64,000 bases of DNA from Casuarina equisetifolia (Eukaryota > Streptophyta > Magnoliopsida > Fagales > Casuarinaceae): positions 12,946,501 through 13,010,500 of the forward strand of contig CM052360.1 in NCBI GenBank assembly GCA_028551475.1. Reading direction: 5' to 3'. Under the pieces are notes generated by a model. It was given only the letters and a program-made list of their open reading frames with translations, ran no database searches and had not been told where the DNA came from. Both the position numbers and the translations under genes were made by a program. Shown here in pieces: positions 1-13,109 of this stretch. Within the stretch, counting starts at the first letter, position 1, and each line of letters starts with the position of its first letter.

Positions 1-3000
1 AGAGATATTGGACAAGGGAGTATAACACTTAGGTCTTCAAACAAACCTAATAACTAGATGATCTCGCAAATTGTATAACCACCTATGGCTCTATATTCTG
101 ATTCTGCAAAGGAACGTGATACAGTTGGTTGTTTCTTAGTGAGCCATGATACAAGAGAATTGCCTAGCTTGATACAATAACCAGTTACACATTTACATGA
201 CATAGGACAACTCGCATAATCGGAGTCACAAAAAGCAGTAAGTTGTAACTTTGAGGATGAAGAAAGGAAGATACCAAGTCCAAGTGTACCTTTAAGATAT
301 CTCAAGACTATCATAGCTGCCTCCATGTGTGATTGCTTTGGAGCATGAGTAAATTAGCTTAAATGTTGAACAACAACGCAAATGTCTGGACGCTTGTCAG
401 TCAAGTACATCAATTTCCCAATCATTCTTTGAAATGGGGCATAGTTTTCAAGAAGGGGATCATCCCTTTTATCTGGATCTCTTTCATCAAATTCAGGTGT
501 TGTCAATTTAAGACTTTATTCCATGGGGGTGATGGCAGGTTTGGAACCTGCGAGTCTTGCCTCTGAGATCAATTCTAGAGCATACTTGCGCTGACTCAAA
601 TAAGTGCCTCTTGGTGAATGGGCAATTTCTATCCCAAAGAAATATTTACATTGTCCAAGATCCTTCATATGGAACAATGAATTCAGGTGTTTCTTGAAAG
701 CCGTGATGATAGACAAGTTGTTTCTAGTGATAAGAATATCATCAACATAAAATAAAATAATAATGAAGGAATTCTTGGTGTACTTGGTGAACAAGGCATA
801 ATCATACAAAGATTGGCGAAATCCCACTCTTATAAATGCCCCTGTAAGTTTTACATACCATTGTTTCGAGGCCTACTTCAATACATATAATGATTTCCAC
901 AAATGACAAACCATTCTATCCCTTTGATTAAGAAATCCATGTGGCAACTGCATATACACTTCTTCCATCAAATCGCCATGCAAAAAGACATTTTGGACAT
1001 CTAACTAATGGAGATCCCAGTGTCTAATAGCTGCCATACTGATCACTAATCTAACTATCACTGATTTTGCTACTAGTGAAAAGGTCTCATCGTAGTCAAT
1101 CTCCTCATGTTTTATGTATCTTTTGGCCACTAGCTAGGCCTTGTATCTCTCAATGGTCCTATCTGCATGATATTTGACCTTGTATACCCATTTACATCTA
1201 ATGGCTTTTCAACCAGGTGGAAGTGGAACAACATCCCACATGTAATTAGCCTTTGGGGCCGTCAATTCTTGATCCATAGCTTCAATCCAATAATTGTTCT
1301 CAAGTGCCTGATGATAGGTTTCAAGTTTGGTGACAGTAGATATGGAAGCAATGAAACGTTGATAATGTGGGAAAAAATGTCCAAAGAAAGCTAATATGAG
1401 ATGGGGTATTGGCTGGTCAACCCTATGAAGGTGGTCGAACATAAATAGTCAAAAGTCCAAATGGGAGGTTGTGTGGGCCGTGATGAACACCTAGGAGCTA
1501 GGGTTGGTTGATCTGAAGGAAGTTCTGGAGCTGGGTGAGGTGACTGATCAAGGGTAGGTTCTGGTATGGGTTTAGATACTGGCTCATGGGAACAAGTAGG
1601 AACTATATCTTGAGGCAATGGTTATGAAGATTCTGGAGATGGTTCCGGTGTAACAGGGAGTGACCGTGAAGAGTCTGGGGACAGTTGTGGAGGAATGGGA
1701 GGTGGATCGTGCGTCTGAACAATGTTCGACCTAGGTAGTAACTGATCTGAGGACTGATCATGAGCAACCTCTAAGGATGAACTAGTAGAGAATGGGAACT
1801 TATACTTATAGAATACGACGTCACGACTCACAAAATTTTTTTCACTTTGGGATCATAAACTCGATATTCCTTCTGTAATAAAGGATAACCAAAACAGACA
1901 CAGGGAATGGCTTTTGGGGAAAACTTATCCCTAGGGCAAAGTAACATGGCATAACATCTACACCCAAACATTGGTAAATGATCTAGGGTAGGTGGTTTGC
2001 CATGAAAGAGTTCAAAAGGACTCCAATTCCCAAGTTTAGTACTTGGTAATCAGTTAACAAAGTAGGTCGCCGTCAATATACACTCACCCCAAACACGTGT
2101 GGGAATGTGAGACTGGAAAAGCAAAGCTCGCGCTATGTCTAGTAAATGACGGTGCTTGTGTTCAACCACCCCATTTTGCTGGGGGTATATACGCAAGAAC
2201 TCTCGTGGAGAATTCCACGGGATGATAAAAAGGATGAACAAGCAGTGGAGAAAAACTAAGTGCCATTATCTGAGCGAATGCGCTTGATGTTAGCACCATA
2301 TTGAGTTTGGAAAACTAAAATAAATGACTGAATTTTTGAAAAAACTTGGTTCTTTGAACATAACAAGATAGTCCACGTTATGTGTGTATAATCATCAACT
2401 ATGGTTAAGAAATAACGTGAACCATCATGATTAGGGACTCTATATGGTCCCCATAAGTCAATATGAACTAAATCAAAGATCGTATGGCTAATTGTGTGAC
2501 TTTGTGAAAAAATAGAGTGACTCTGTTTTACTAACGGACATATGGGGCATGAGAAAAATTCAGAACATTGTGTACATTTTCCATTTGCAAAATAAGTTTT
2601 TTATGAACTATGACTAAGCCTGCAATACCATAAAATATAACTAGTAGTCATATTAATATTATGTGAACTGTTCATATTCGTACAGGCCAAAAGCAAATGT
2701 ATAGTATGCAAAATGCGATTAATACAATGAGGAAGTTCATCTAAACTAGATTGCAAAAAAATAAAGTCCTCGCTCAACTCTACCCAGTCTGATCACTTGC
2801 CCAGTTGTACGATCCTGAAAGATGCAAAAATTGTCAAAAAAAATAACCATGCAATTGCAATAAGATGTTATTTCTTTTACAGATAAAAATTAAATTTCAA
2901 GCGAAGCACATACATCACACAGTTAAGATGAAGCATTTTTGTGGGTTGTGCATGGCCAATATGGGTGGCATAGACACATGTATTATCAAGTAACTTAATA

Positions 3001-4767
3001 GGTAATAATTGAGGTCCACATGAAAATCGAGAATATAAAAAATTTAAATCACATGTAATATGATCACTTGCACCTGAATCTATAATCCATGGATATGTAA
3101 ATTGAAAGTTTTGAGGGTAAATGATGTTACCTACAAAGCTTCCATCCATGAAATTCCTTTATTGTGGAAGGGCTATGTTGTAAGAGGCTAATATGCCTTG
3201 GAGTTGGTCCAAAGTGACATGCATGCTTAGTCCCCCTTGACCCATAGGCTACATCATGTGGGTGGCAAAAGTTGGATTTCCTTGACCCATAGGTTGCATC
3301 ATATAGAGGGCAAAAGCTGGATTTCCAACTTGTGTAACTGAACCCAGTTGTTCCTGTTGCTACCCGTGAGGTGGTTGTGATCCAAAAAGGATTGGACCAG
3401 GCATCATGTTCATTGGCCCAAATACTGGGTAGTAAGTGTGGGGTGTTGTGGACCCAATGTGATAGGTAAAGCCCTAGCCCGCTCCACTGTATAAGTGGCC
3501 TATGGGATTAGGAAACCCGTGACCCACATTATCGAAAACAGATCTGGTTCTGTCACTCTTCCCTGACGATGATGAATCCGGGATGCCTTATGACTGCAGA
3601 TTAAACGCTTAAGCGGGGGATTGTTTCCCTTTTCCTTTAGGAACTCATCTAGGTGGGAATCTGACTAATCGGAAGCATTTACCTTTGTATGCCCAAGTTT
3701 GTGGCAATGTGAGCATACCAACTTTCCTTCGGTGCCGGTGTGGTGGTTTTGAAATGATATGGCCAAAATAGCTCCATCAAACCCTCCACTCTTAGATTCA
3801 TGATTTCTCTGTTGATGCTTGTCTTCTTTGGAGGGATTAAAGGCAGAATCAATTGCCCGTAATGGGTCTTTAGAAAGGATATTTGTTCGAAAGTTCTGAA
3901 AGGAATTCGACAGCCCCAATAGGAAATCTATCAGGTTATGTTTTGAAACCCTCTCTTCCAATCGTTCATTAACTCTGCAAGAGCATCCTCCACAATTACA
4001 ATGGATGGGTTTCTCAATCATTTGGATTTCGACCCAAAGATTGGAGAGAGTGGAGTAGTACTCGGTCACCGACACTCTAGAATGTCGATTCTCAAACTGT
4101 CATTGCCTTAAATTGTAGCACTGAGTTGTCATGACTGTGCTGAAGCGAAGCTTGAAGGTGTCCCACGTTTTCTTGACATCATTAAGACGAGTCACATAAT
4201 GCACATGTTGGCGTTCAACGAACTTCTCAAACCAACTCACGAGTGTTGAATGGGATTGATTCCACAAGGTTTGTTTCTTTATATCCTTCTTGCGTCGTGG
4301 GAATGAACCATCCACATAACCCCATTTATTTTTTTCAATTAACTGGTTTCTAACTTGACGACTCCACATACGATAGTTGGAGTCATCCTTCAGTTTTTCT
4401 ATGAACAAGGCAACTCCAGGCATGTCCGAAGCATATAAGTAGTAAGGATCCCTATAAGGGTTTTGGGCAAGGCTCTATTCCAAGGTGGAAGAAGCCATTT
4501 TTGGATGGTTGGTCTATAAGACATCTCAAGAAATCCAAAATAACAGTGAGGGTGAAAGTGGCAACGGGTAGGAAAGTGGTCAGAGAGTAGGTGAGATGTC
4601 ACTATCCACCTAGTTCTAGACCAATGGAGTAAAAAAGCTATTTGACAAAAGTCTTTTACTTCCTAAAATACCCTTTGCATAAACTGAACAAAAAATAGAT
4701 TGCAGCGGAAGAAAATTTATGCTAGAAACAGGAGGTAGGTGAAGGAAACTTACACCTTAACGACCCT

Positions 4768-4779
4768 GCTCTGATACCA
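4768..4779 (-). other. Primer-binding site of the left copia element (initiator tRNA-Met)
   Basis: The minus strand reads TGGTATCAGAGC, the 12 bases complementary to the 3' end of plant initiator tRNA-Met that most plant Ty1/copia elements use to prime reverse transcription. It touches the LTR end with no spacer and lies about 270 bp upstream of the gag start at 4498. Confidence 0.9.
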
Positions 4780-5119
4780 TGAAGAATTTGCTGAACGCCA
4801 GCAACTATGCTTATAGAAAACACAACACAATGCCCAACGTAAGGCATGGTGAAACTGCACCTGGTGCCGTTTCTATTCACACTTCTTAAAGAATTACAAT
4901 GAAATGTTTTTACTTAAATACAAAGAATGACAGAAACCACAAACGGGCTAGACTCATTCCAGCCACAGTACAAGAAACGTTGGCCCACAACACCACATAT
5001 TTCAACATGATCATAACCCAGAAAGAGAAGTTACCACAGCCTTTTACGTTCCCAGACCAAATGGTGTGATACAAACTGTGTTGTCCGAACTAAATGGTAC
5101 AATACGAACTGTTTCTTCA
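4780..5119 (-). repeat. 5' LTR of the left copia element
   Basis: On the plus strand this stretch begins TGAAGAA and ends TTCTTCA, a perfect 7-bp terminal inverted repeat with the TG...CA ends required of an LTR. It directly abuts the primer-binding site at 4768-4779, which fixes the inner edge. The outer edge at 5119 is inferred from the inverted repeat alone, because the partner LTR is outside the window. The length, 340 bp, is normal for a plant copia LTR. The next five bases (5120-5124, ATTTC) should be the target-site duplication if the boundary is right. Confidence 0.75.
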
Positions 5120-6131
5120 ATTTCAGCTACACTGCTATGTGTAGTGCAGTCAAATGTGCTAGATCTTGCACTCATTCTCTCTGATGTGAAATAGAAAAAG
5201 GTGGAGCATGGTTTTATATCTTTGACAAAGTCATATATGTTCTTTAAGGACTTACAACTACACTATTTTGTTATGATCATATTGAAATTAGGATCATAGT
5301 AGTCTTAGACTTATTGAAGCATAAGTTGGTAATAATGTTTAAATGAAATGATTCTTAATTAATCATCATTTTTATGACTTTTGATACAGTGGCTTGAGAA
5401 AATAACAAATGGGATTAAAGTTAATCTCACATTAGTTCAAAGCATAGGTAGGACAACTTATAGAAAAGGTACCTAGAAGTGTTGCAGAAGACGGGAAACC
5501 ACCTCAAGTTGGGTAAGTGGGAGCATCAACTTAAAAGTATAGTATAGTATAGTATAGTATAGCATAGCATAGAATAGTATAGTAGTTGATTGAAATCTGA
5601 GTAGTTGTGACCTTGGGCTTATGAGAGTCAAATTAGTAAGGACATTCAAACAAAATGATTATGGCCACGAAGAGAAACAAAAATAATAATAATAATAATA
5701 ATTCGCTCATTTTTCAGGAGGAAAAAAAAAGTATACAGTAATTACATATATGTTCACTTGCATGTCGTGCACGTAACATTTATTTAGTGAAGAGCGTAAT
5801 ACCATAGTCTCTGTGTGGAATGGTGGGAAAAGTCTTGGTCATGATTGAACTTGAGCAACGCCACGTGCATGTCATGAGAACTGGTCATGGAATTCTGCGT
5901 CCGATGGGCCACCATGCCGTCTCTTTCTAAGCTTTGAGACGACTGATTAGGTCCTTCATTTTTTGCAGTCAAAGATTCTCAGATTTGAGTCAGCCGGAAC
6001 GTTCAAAATGGGGCTTCGGATAGTCATATGTATAAGTGGGATTGTGTGCTCCTAGATTCATTGGATGGGTTCACTGCTACGGTTACTCTCTTTCAATTCA
6101 GAGATCAAAGATATTCTTTTATGTAAGGAAA
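5120..6131. other. Spacer and upstream region of RGS1, with two microsatellites
   Basis: No coding sequence is visible. The stretch holds a degenerate (AGTAT)n tract at 5536-5584 and an (AAT)n tract at 5682-5703. The last few hundred bases should hold the RGS1 promoter and 5' UTR, but I see no element I would assign with confidence. Confidence 0.6.
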
Positions 6132-9100
6132 ATGTCGGGCTGCGCGTTGGAAGGAGGCTGTGTCACCGACTACATAGCCATCGCCATAGCCATCCTCTCC
6201 ATGATTTTGTACGCTTCCTTCTTCTTCGTCTTCAAGTGTTTTAACTCTTGATATAACTTTTTTAGCAAGTAATTGGAGGTAGAATCTTTCTATTGTTCTC
6301 TGAGCATGCTGTCTGTTTGACGAAATGTCTCAAAAGTGTTTCAGTGTAACAGGGAGATCAGAATGTTTCTCCGTGTCTGCTCCCTGAATCGACCTTGTTT
6401 TGTTTTGCCTTTTCTTTTTCACTTTTTTGGTTCACAAGCCCTGTTGTCGTCTCGTTCTTTCCAGGCTTCTCTTACGGTTAATTTTGCCGTTTCTGGTTCA
6501 CGATGTTCCTCGGACTAAAAACAGTGGCTTTTGGATACCAGTGATTCAAGTTTTTGCCAGCTTCAACCTTCTGTTGTCCATTGTGGTAGACTATTAATTC
6601 TCCTGTTCTGTTTCGTTATCCTTACTATGCTTTTGACATCTGGGTCCACCAAAAGTTGTATTAATGCACTTCTTTGTTTTAAAACGTTACCATACTGTTG
6701 ACCCACCGTTCATACAGATGTCCATCGATTTTCTAAGGTTCAAGAAGAGGCATTGGTGGCAGTCTTGCTATGTTTGGGCAGGTTTTTTCACTGCTTCTCT
6801 TATTTCTTACACCCTTTCAGTTTGTGTCGTCTTTTGTGCAAATCCCTATTTCTTCGGAGCATTGATATGGAGCATCTTTTGGTTTCAGTCTGGATAGAAG
6901 GCCCATTTGGATTTGGTTTGCTGCTGAGCTGTCGCATTACGCAGGCCTTTCAACTTTACTACATATTTGTCAAGTTAAGTAAAGTTTTTACATAATTGGT
7001 AATTAATTCTCCACTGCGATTCTCAATTAAGCTAACAATGGGATTGTAACTTGGGCTTCAATTCAATGACCTACCGACTGTAGACTGACCCTTTCCACTT
7101 TATCCGATCAACCTACCATAGCCAAGGTCCTGAAGGACTATTGAGATATGCTTAGTTGATGGTTCAGTAAAATTGGAAAAAGAAAGAGGTCAAGAACACG
7201 AACTTGTGGGGCTAGATTTTTCTTTCTTTTCCTGTTCATGATGTAACCTTTTTATAGGCATAGCACATAGTTTAATCTAAGGACTTGTTCCTGTCTTGGC
7301 GGTTTCTACTGCACTACTTCAATAAAGCTGCTAGAATTTGGCTATTTATGACTATTTTATCAAAAAATATTAATGTACTACGACTGGTGTCTCAGGAGGC
7401 GTTTACCACTGATCAGATCATATATTTTTCTTCCACTAATTCTTTTGCCATGGATTGCTGGAGCTGCATGTAAGAGTCTCTCGAAATCAAATGAATTTAT
7501 TAATTTGAATATTCATCTCGCTGAATTAAACTTCCTACAATGAAATTAAGATACATGTTGAGCACTCATACTTTTGAATGAAGCAATCACTACATTTACC
7601 AGCGTGTCTTTTTATATCATAAGTTCCCTTCAACATCAAATGTATGAAAAGTTTGTGTGTGCAGATTCTTGTATTCTTTGAAAGTTTGTTTGCTGTGTTT
7701 GTCCTCATTGTCAATCCTCCCTGGAGATTTCTTTTCTTTTGGCACTTTTTCCTTCCAGTTTTATGCTGCATCACATCTTCATCTTCAAATGAATTCACTA
7801 CCAATTACATTTTCTTCTTTCAAAATCTATACTTACACCCCATTTAGGAAGAGAATATTTGTGGTGGTGGGCATAACAACTTAAATTTCGTTCCGTTTGC
7901 ATTTTTCTATGTCTGCTGTTAACATACAAAGCTTAGATATACAGTTCTCGGACTCATTTGTTTCGTGAATGGTAAGACCTTGTACCTGCAAAAACACTTG
8001 TTCCAGCCCGTTGATAATTTTTCTTTATTTTTTTGGAGCTTCAAGATCTAAGCTCTCATAATTGATCTTGTGTGGCTCTATAAGTAACTCTGGCTAGCAG
8101 TCTAATATCAAAAACTGTCCTTTTATTGCATTGGTGTAGCAGGGATGACAGTTCCAAGAACAAACTATTACGTGCGGCTAAGACCTGAACATTTTAGGGG
8201 TTGATTCAAGTGCTGATCACCTTAGAACAAGGAAGAGAATTTCTTCCTTCGAGCTATGATGACTGAGTTTGGATAGTCAAAGGGCTCGTTTTCATTTGAG
8301 GGAATAACCCATCTTGTGGTTTCAAAGATACAAAATACTTGCTGCTTAAATTCTTCCCTTCCCTTAATACACTCATTCCCTTGACATTGCTCTGCTGCAC
8401 AGCAAGACAGTGTGGCCCGGAGCTTCTCAATGCCTGTAGGCTTACATCCTTTCCCTTGCACAAAATACCCATGCCCCGTTACACAGACCCCATGCTAATA
8501 GTACTCTGCACATTAACCCATGCTTAATGATATGTGATGCAGCTAACACGCCTTGCCCTGCTTCTGCCCTGTTCTGCATGGCAATTCCCGCGTGGCACTT
8601 CCCCATAGCCTTATGCCTCTTCATTCGTTGGTTGACTTTTTTTGGTATGAGAACGTAACACAAACACTCATTTCATCCCTTGATTTCTGATGAGTGAGGC
8701 ACAACATATAATCTGGGTCCAATGTTACAGTAATTTGACTTTCTATAATCTAGGGATGCATACAAAATTCATGAAAAGTTTTCTCAAAACAATTGTCAAG
8801 TCCCATTTTCTCTAGCTATCACAAATGCCTTCAAGTTATCAAATGCTGCCACCTAAATTGGTATGTCGCTTTTATTTGAAGGGTCTAGAAATGACCAGTA
8901 AGTTTTGACAATCTTAGGAAGGCACTTTCTTTAACATGGAATTATGATCCACTGAACACTGATAACGTATAATCTGGTCCAGTAAAACAGTAATTGAATT
9001 TCTGTAATTGGTGACTGTTAGTTCAGTTATATTTATGCCAGTTATTTTACATCTCCGATCTGCATCACTTGAGTGATCCAACCGAGTGAGTGTTCGTGCA

Positions 9101-12100
9101 TGTCATTTCCAGCCTGGAGCTCTTTTGAGCTGGTTATTCTTTCCATAGTTTTCACTCTATTGTGTCATTCACTATTTGGAATTTCTAATAGGATTACTGA
9201 TTTTTTTGTAGTTATCCACGTGAAGAGGCCTCTAAATGATCGGTGTCATATGGGTGCTTACTGGATATTTCCAGTTGTTTCTCTCCACTCATTGTATGTT
9301 GCTGCTTTAGTTGGATTCACTAGGGCTATTCGGCATGTAGAATTCAGGTTCGATGAACTGAGGGATCTGTGGCAGGGAATACTTGTTTCAGCTTCTTCCA
9401 TCGGTACTCTGCCCTCTAGATTGTACAATTCTTTGTAATATTTTGTGTTTTATGCTTGTTGGCTATGATATATCCTATAGTCCCAAGTTGATGTACATAT
9501 TCCATTATGAGGTATGAATCATGGTCTGTATGGTTTTGCAGTTTAGAAAGTACTGAAAACATATTCCCTAGAGTGGTATTCCCATATTATCACAAAAGGT
9601 CTTACATATCGTATTCCAACAGCTGTACAGTGAATGTAGTTACTTTTTCTCTTTCTTCTTGTGCTGTGAATATAGGTTTCTGAAATAAATATACAAAGTT
9701 CAAAGTGTTTTTTCTTTTGGAGGGCGGGTAATTGTAAGAGATGCTCTGCAAAACTCAAAAGCAGAAGCCAACAGTTGATGTTGATGTTCTAACTACTTGA
9801 CCATCTATGTGCGAATGTGCTAGTCAGAATTAGTGATTCGGATCTCAACATGACATCTTTAGCCTTCGCATCTTGGCACGTTTTCATTCACATATGCAAA
9901 AATAACTTTGGGGAAGGAAGTGGACATCTTCCTATATAACTCCGTGGCAGAAATAATCATGCTCTGAGACATTTTTTGATTAACAATCAAAAAATGTTTT
10001 GCGTTTCTTGTCTCCCTGTCTTTGCATATCTCTTATTTAAATCCAATGTGCTAGGGCTATGCCTTTCTTCATTTCGCAATTAAACTGATAGAAAGATGAT
10101 TTAGTTGAATTATATTGCCTTTATCTTGCAGTTAATATGTGCCCTCTTTTCACTTCCAGGATTATGGGTTGCTGCTTACATTTTGAATGAAATTCATGAT
10201 GATATCTCATGGCTTCAGGTTGCCTCCCGGTGTCTCCTTCTGATTATGGTATGTAGTATTGTTTATTTGAGCCTCTTCATCTTCACGCACTTGCCAGCAT
10301 CTTCAAATACTTGCTAACATTCTATATTCTACAGGCGAGTATTCTAATACTGGCTTTCTTCTCTATATCAAGTTCACAACCTCTACTCTCACAAATCAGC
10401 TTGAGGAAAAGGGAATCCCAAGAATTTGAGACTATGGGCCAGGCTCTCGGCATACCTGATAGTGGCCTCCTATTGCAGAGGGAATCGGCTCAAGTCATAG
10501 GTCCTAATGAACCATTGGATAAGCTTCTTCTGGATAAAAAATTTCGGCAGTCCTTCATGGCATTTGCGGACAGGTGTACTCCTGAATAACTTAGTGGAAA
10601 ACATTGTCAGTGATTTTTTTTTCTTTTTCTTGTGAGAGGAAATCTCTAGGTGTGGAGGTATTGTTTTTTATTAAGCTAAATGCAGAAAGTAATATTTTAT
10701 TTTTACGAAACTTAATGGAGAAATGGAGCCTTAGAACCACGATATATCTCCAGGAACTTTTACCCATGGAAAGAATAAGAATAAACCTTTTTTTGCTTTC
10801 CTATTTGCAGTTGTTTGGCTGGGGAGAGTGTTCATTTCTATGACGAGGTGCATGAGCTTGGAAAAATATCTGTTGATGACCCCGTGAGAAGGATCTACAT
10901 GGCACGTCATATTATTGACAAGTACATAGTTGCAGGTTTGTGACTTTTATATTGTAGTCAAACTAATTCCTCTATCTTGTACATGTATCGCCTCCAACTT
11001 AAGTTTCACACTAATATAAGCCAACTTTATCTTTATCAACTATAAATGCAGCATATTTCCTCTTTAGGTTGCTCGGGCGGGCCTTGACTATCAGGATTTC
11101 AGTAGGTAGTTAAAGCATATTTATTAGTCTTCACCAATGACAATCTTCATCTGGTAGATTTGGGAAGAGAGAGATGTTCCTAAATGAATACAATCATAAC
11201 CAGTTGTAGTTCTCAAATTTTCTCTGTTTTCGCATGAGAAGTATTTATTGCCCCCTATTTCATAGGGCTGCAATTTATGTAGTTATATAAGTAATTAAAT
11301 AAGTTTTAAACCCACAAAACAAAAAAAACAAACAAACAAAAAGGAGGGGAAAAAACCAAGCTACTTTGAGCTCTTCCTTTAGGAGCATCCTCCTATAACT
11401 ATGACTTAGCTTCAGAGGAAGGAACTAATTCAAGCAACCTATCAGCTCAACTTAGCATTTTATTGTCAAGCTCAATGAGATCGGATCAATAAACAGCCTT
11501 TTTGAGGTTGCCATAAAGATTAATAAATCAAACTCAATTAGCTTGTCACTACATTTGTTTCTAGTCCTACTTATCAGTGTCTAGTCTTTGTTGTAGTCTT
11601 TGTTAGCAGTTATAGATTTTTCAAGGGCTTACTAATTCCAGTCTTAGGTTCTTAAAATGTTCATCAAAAAATTGGCAGCCTCCTTTAATGTATAGGCCTA
11701 TGGATGTCTACGTACCTTTTTTCTTAGAAACCACGGGTCATGTGAACAACATACTCACTTCTTTTCAATGTCATTGTTATTTCTAGGAAATATATCGAGA
11801 ACTTGTAGTTGCTTGTTATGGACAAGTTTGTAGGACGGGCAAAAGGGGGTAATTAACGATCGTGCCTTTTAGAGGACAGATAAACTTTTACTGCACCATA
11901 TGGTCTTGCATTAATTTGCTCCAGCATGTCTGTTCCCAGAGCTGAAAATTCACTGTCAACTAGTGATGTGGGCACGCCCATTGTTCCATCTAAGGCCCAA
12001 GCAAATGAAATGGCCCAAGTCTTGCTAGTTTCTACGTCAAATAATTGGGGCCACAATTTCTTGCATTGGGTTTAAGCCCAATCAACTTAGTCAAAGGATA

Positions 12101-13109
12101 AGGATGCAAGAGAAGCTTTGCCAAGTGTCCAAGGTAGTTGACAACATTTGTTGCTAGCCGTGATTTCTAAAAGCCAAATTTACTATTTTGATTAGTTCCC
12201 AAAACACTATCTTTAATGCTTTGTAAGTTCCTAAAGCTCTTGCTGACCACATTTATGATTATTTTGTTTTTGTGTGCCTTAGCTATCTATAAATAGAGGC
12301 TATTAACTCATTTACACAACCTTAGAGATGAGAGTTTTCTATCATTCTAGCCTTTACCTTACTTGCCTTACATTCCAGCCTTTACTTTATGCACTCTTAA
12401 TTTTCAGTCTTTACCTGTCATTTAAATTTCTGTCTTTACATTCTGCACTTTTTATTTCTCTGCAATTTTCCTTCCCTGCCTCTTAAATTCTGAAATGCCC
12501 ATCACCTACCTTGTTATGACCCCTAGCTCACGAATCGCATCAACTAGTTTGTAGTCACTGCAAAATAAAAATTTTGTTGTTCCTTCCTTGCTTAGCAATT
12601 AATGTCCTGTTTACCTTGCAAGTCTATGGGCCGCACTTCGCGTGATATGTTGTGCTCAATTCATATAGGTGCAGCAATGGAGGTCAACATTTCTCACCGT
12701 TGTCGACAAGAAATCTTGACTACCGCCGATCTGACACACCCTGGTCTCTTTAATAAAGCAGTGAATGAGCTAATGCAATTGATGAAAATGGTAGGTTATT
12801 TCCCTTGGTCCATTCAATTTTACTTGTTCGGTCTGTTGTCTAAGGATCTTCTTTCTCTTTTTCTTTTTCTTTTTTCTTTCTTTTAAATAAACCCTGAAGA
12901 ACCTGGCAAAAGATTACTGGTCATCCATGTTCTTTATGAAGTTCAAAGAAGAAGCCAGTATGAGGTCCAATGGCCATGAGCTGGAACAGATGACAGGTTG
13001 GAACTTCTCTCCTAGGCTGAGTTCTGTACATGGTGCTGATGACCCCTTTCACCAAGAAAACCTTTCGAAGGGTTCGGGCACTAACAGTCATGATTCAGAC
13101 ACACAATGA
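6132..13109 (+). CDS. RGS1: Regulator of G-protein signalling 1 (7TM-RGS protein)
   Basis: Plant RGS1 is a plasma-membrane seven-helix protein whose C-terminal RGS box accelerates GTP hydrolysis by the heterotrimeric G-alpha subunit and takes part in sugar responses. My model has 11 exons: 6132-6208, 6465-6585, 6718-6781, 6889-6973, 7396-7469, 9212-9403, 10160-10248, 10335-10573, 10811-10935, 12669-12790, 12900-13109. All introns are GT-AG, phases agree throughout, and the product is 465 aa, close to the roughly 460 aa of Arabidopsis RGS1. Family stretches visible include GCALEGGC at the N-terminus, [47 protein letters not shown] and DYWSSMFF. Membrane helices fill about residues 10-250 and the RGS box about 290-410, followed by a Ser-rich tail. 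The weakest junction is the exon 1 donor: GTACGC at 6209 gives the best family alignment, while GTGTTT at 6236 would add 9 residues in the same frame. Introns 5 and 9 are about 1.7 kb each. Confidence 0.93.
11815..12600 (+). repeat. Probable LTR-derived insert in RGS1 intron 9 (boundaries uncertain)
   Basis: Most of the 1.7-kb intron 9 does not look like plain intron. It holds a TATA-like CTATAAATAGAGG near 12288-12300, followed by about 200 bp of pyrimidine-rich sequence with recurring TTTACATTC / CAGTCTTTACCT phrases. That layout is typical of the U3-R-U5 of plant LTRs, Tat/Ogre-type elements in particular. I see no internal coding domain, primer-binding site or convincing target duplication, so a solo or truncated LTR is the best guess. 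Orientation is inferred from the TATA-like box. Confidence 0.4.

Larger units (their letters stand above)
1..5119 (-). mobile_element. Ty1/copia LTR retrotransposon, degraded, 5' part (3' end outside window)
   Basis: Read on the minus strand the domains run in Ty1/copia order: gag (4498 down to about 3665), protease with an intact DSGA motif (about 3090-3060), integrase (about 2250-2050), a proline-rich linker (about 1830-1400), reverse transcriptase with YVDD (about 1440-516) and RNase H (326-54). The integrase-before-RT order separates copia from gypsy. The reading frame is broken many times: the gag start at 4498 (MASSTLE) is followed at once by TAG, and the conserved CEI(I/V)W at the end of RNase H reads TAG at 54-56. 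The zinc knuckle keeps CSHC and H but has lost its last Cys. The element cannot encode a working polyprotein. The 3' LTR lies left of position 1, so age cannot be estimated from LTR divergence. Confidence 0.95.

Noticed and set aside
8260-8700. Possible hAT-type MITE in RGS1 intron 5 (GGGCTCGTTTTCATTTGAGGG)
   Set aside because: The start resembles some plant MITE ends, but I could not find a matching inverted terminus or a target duplication.
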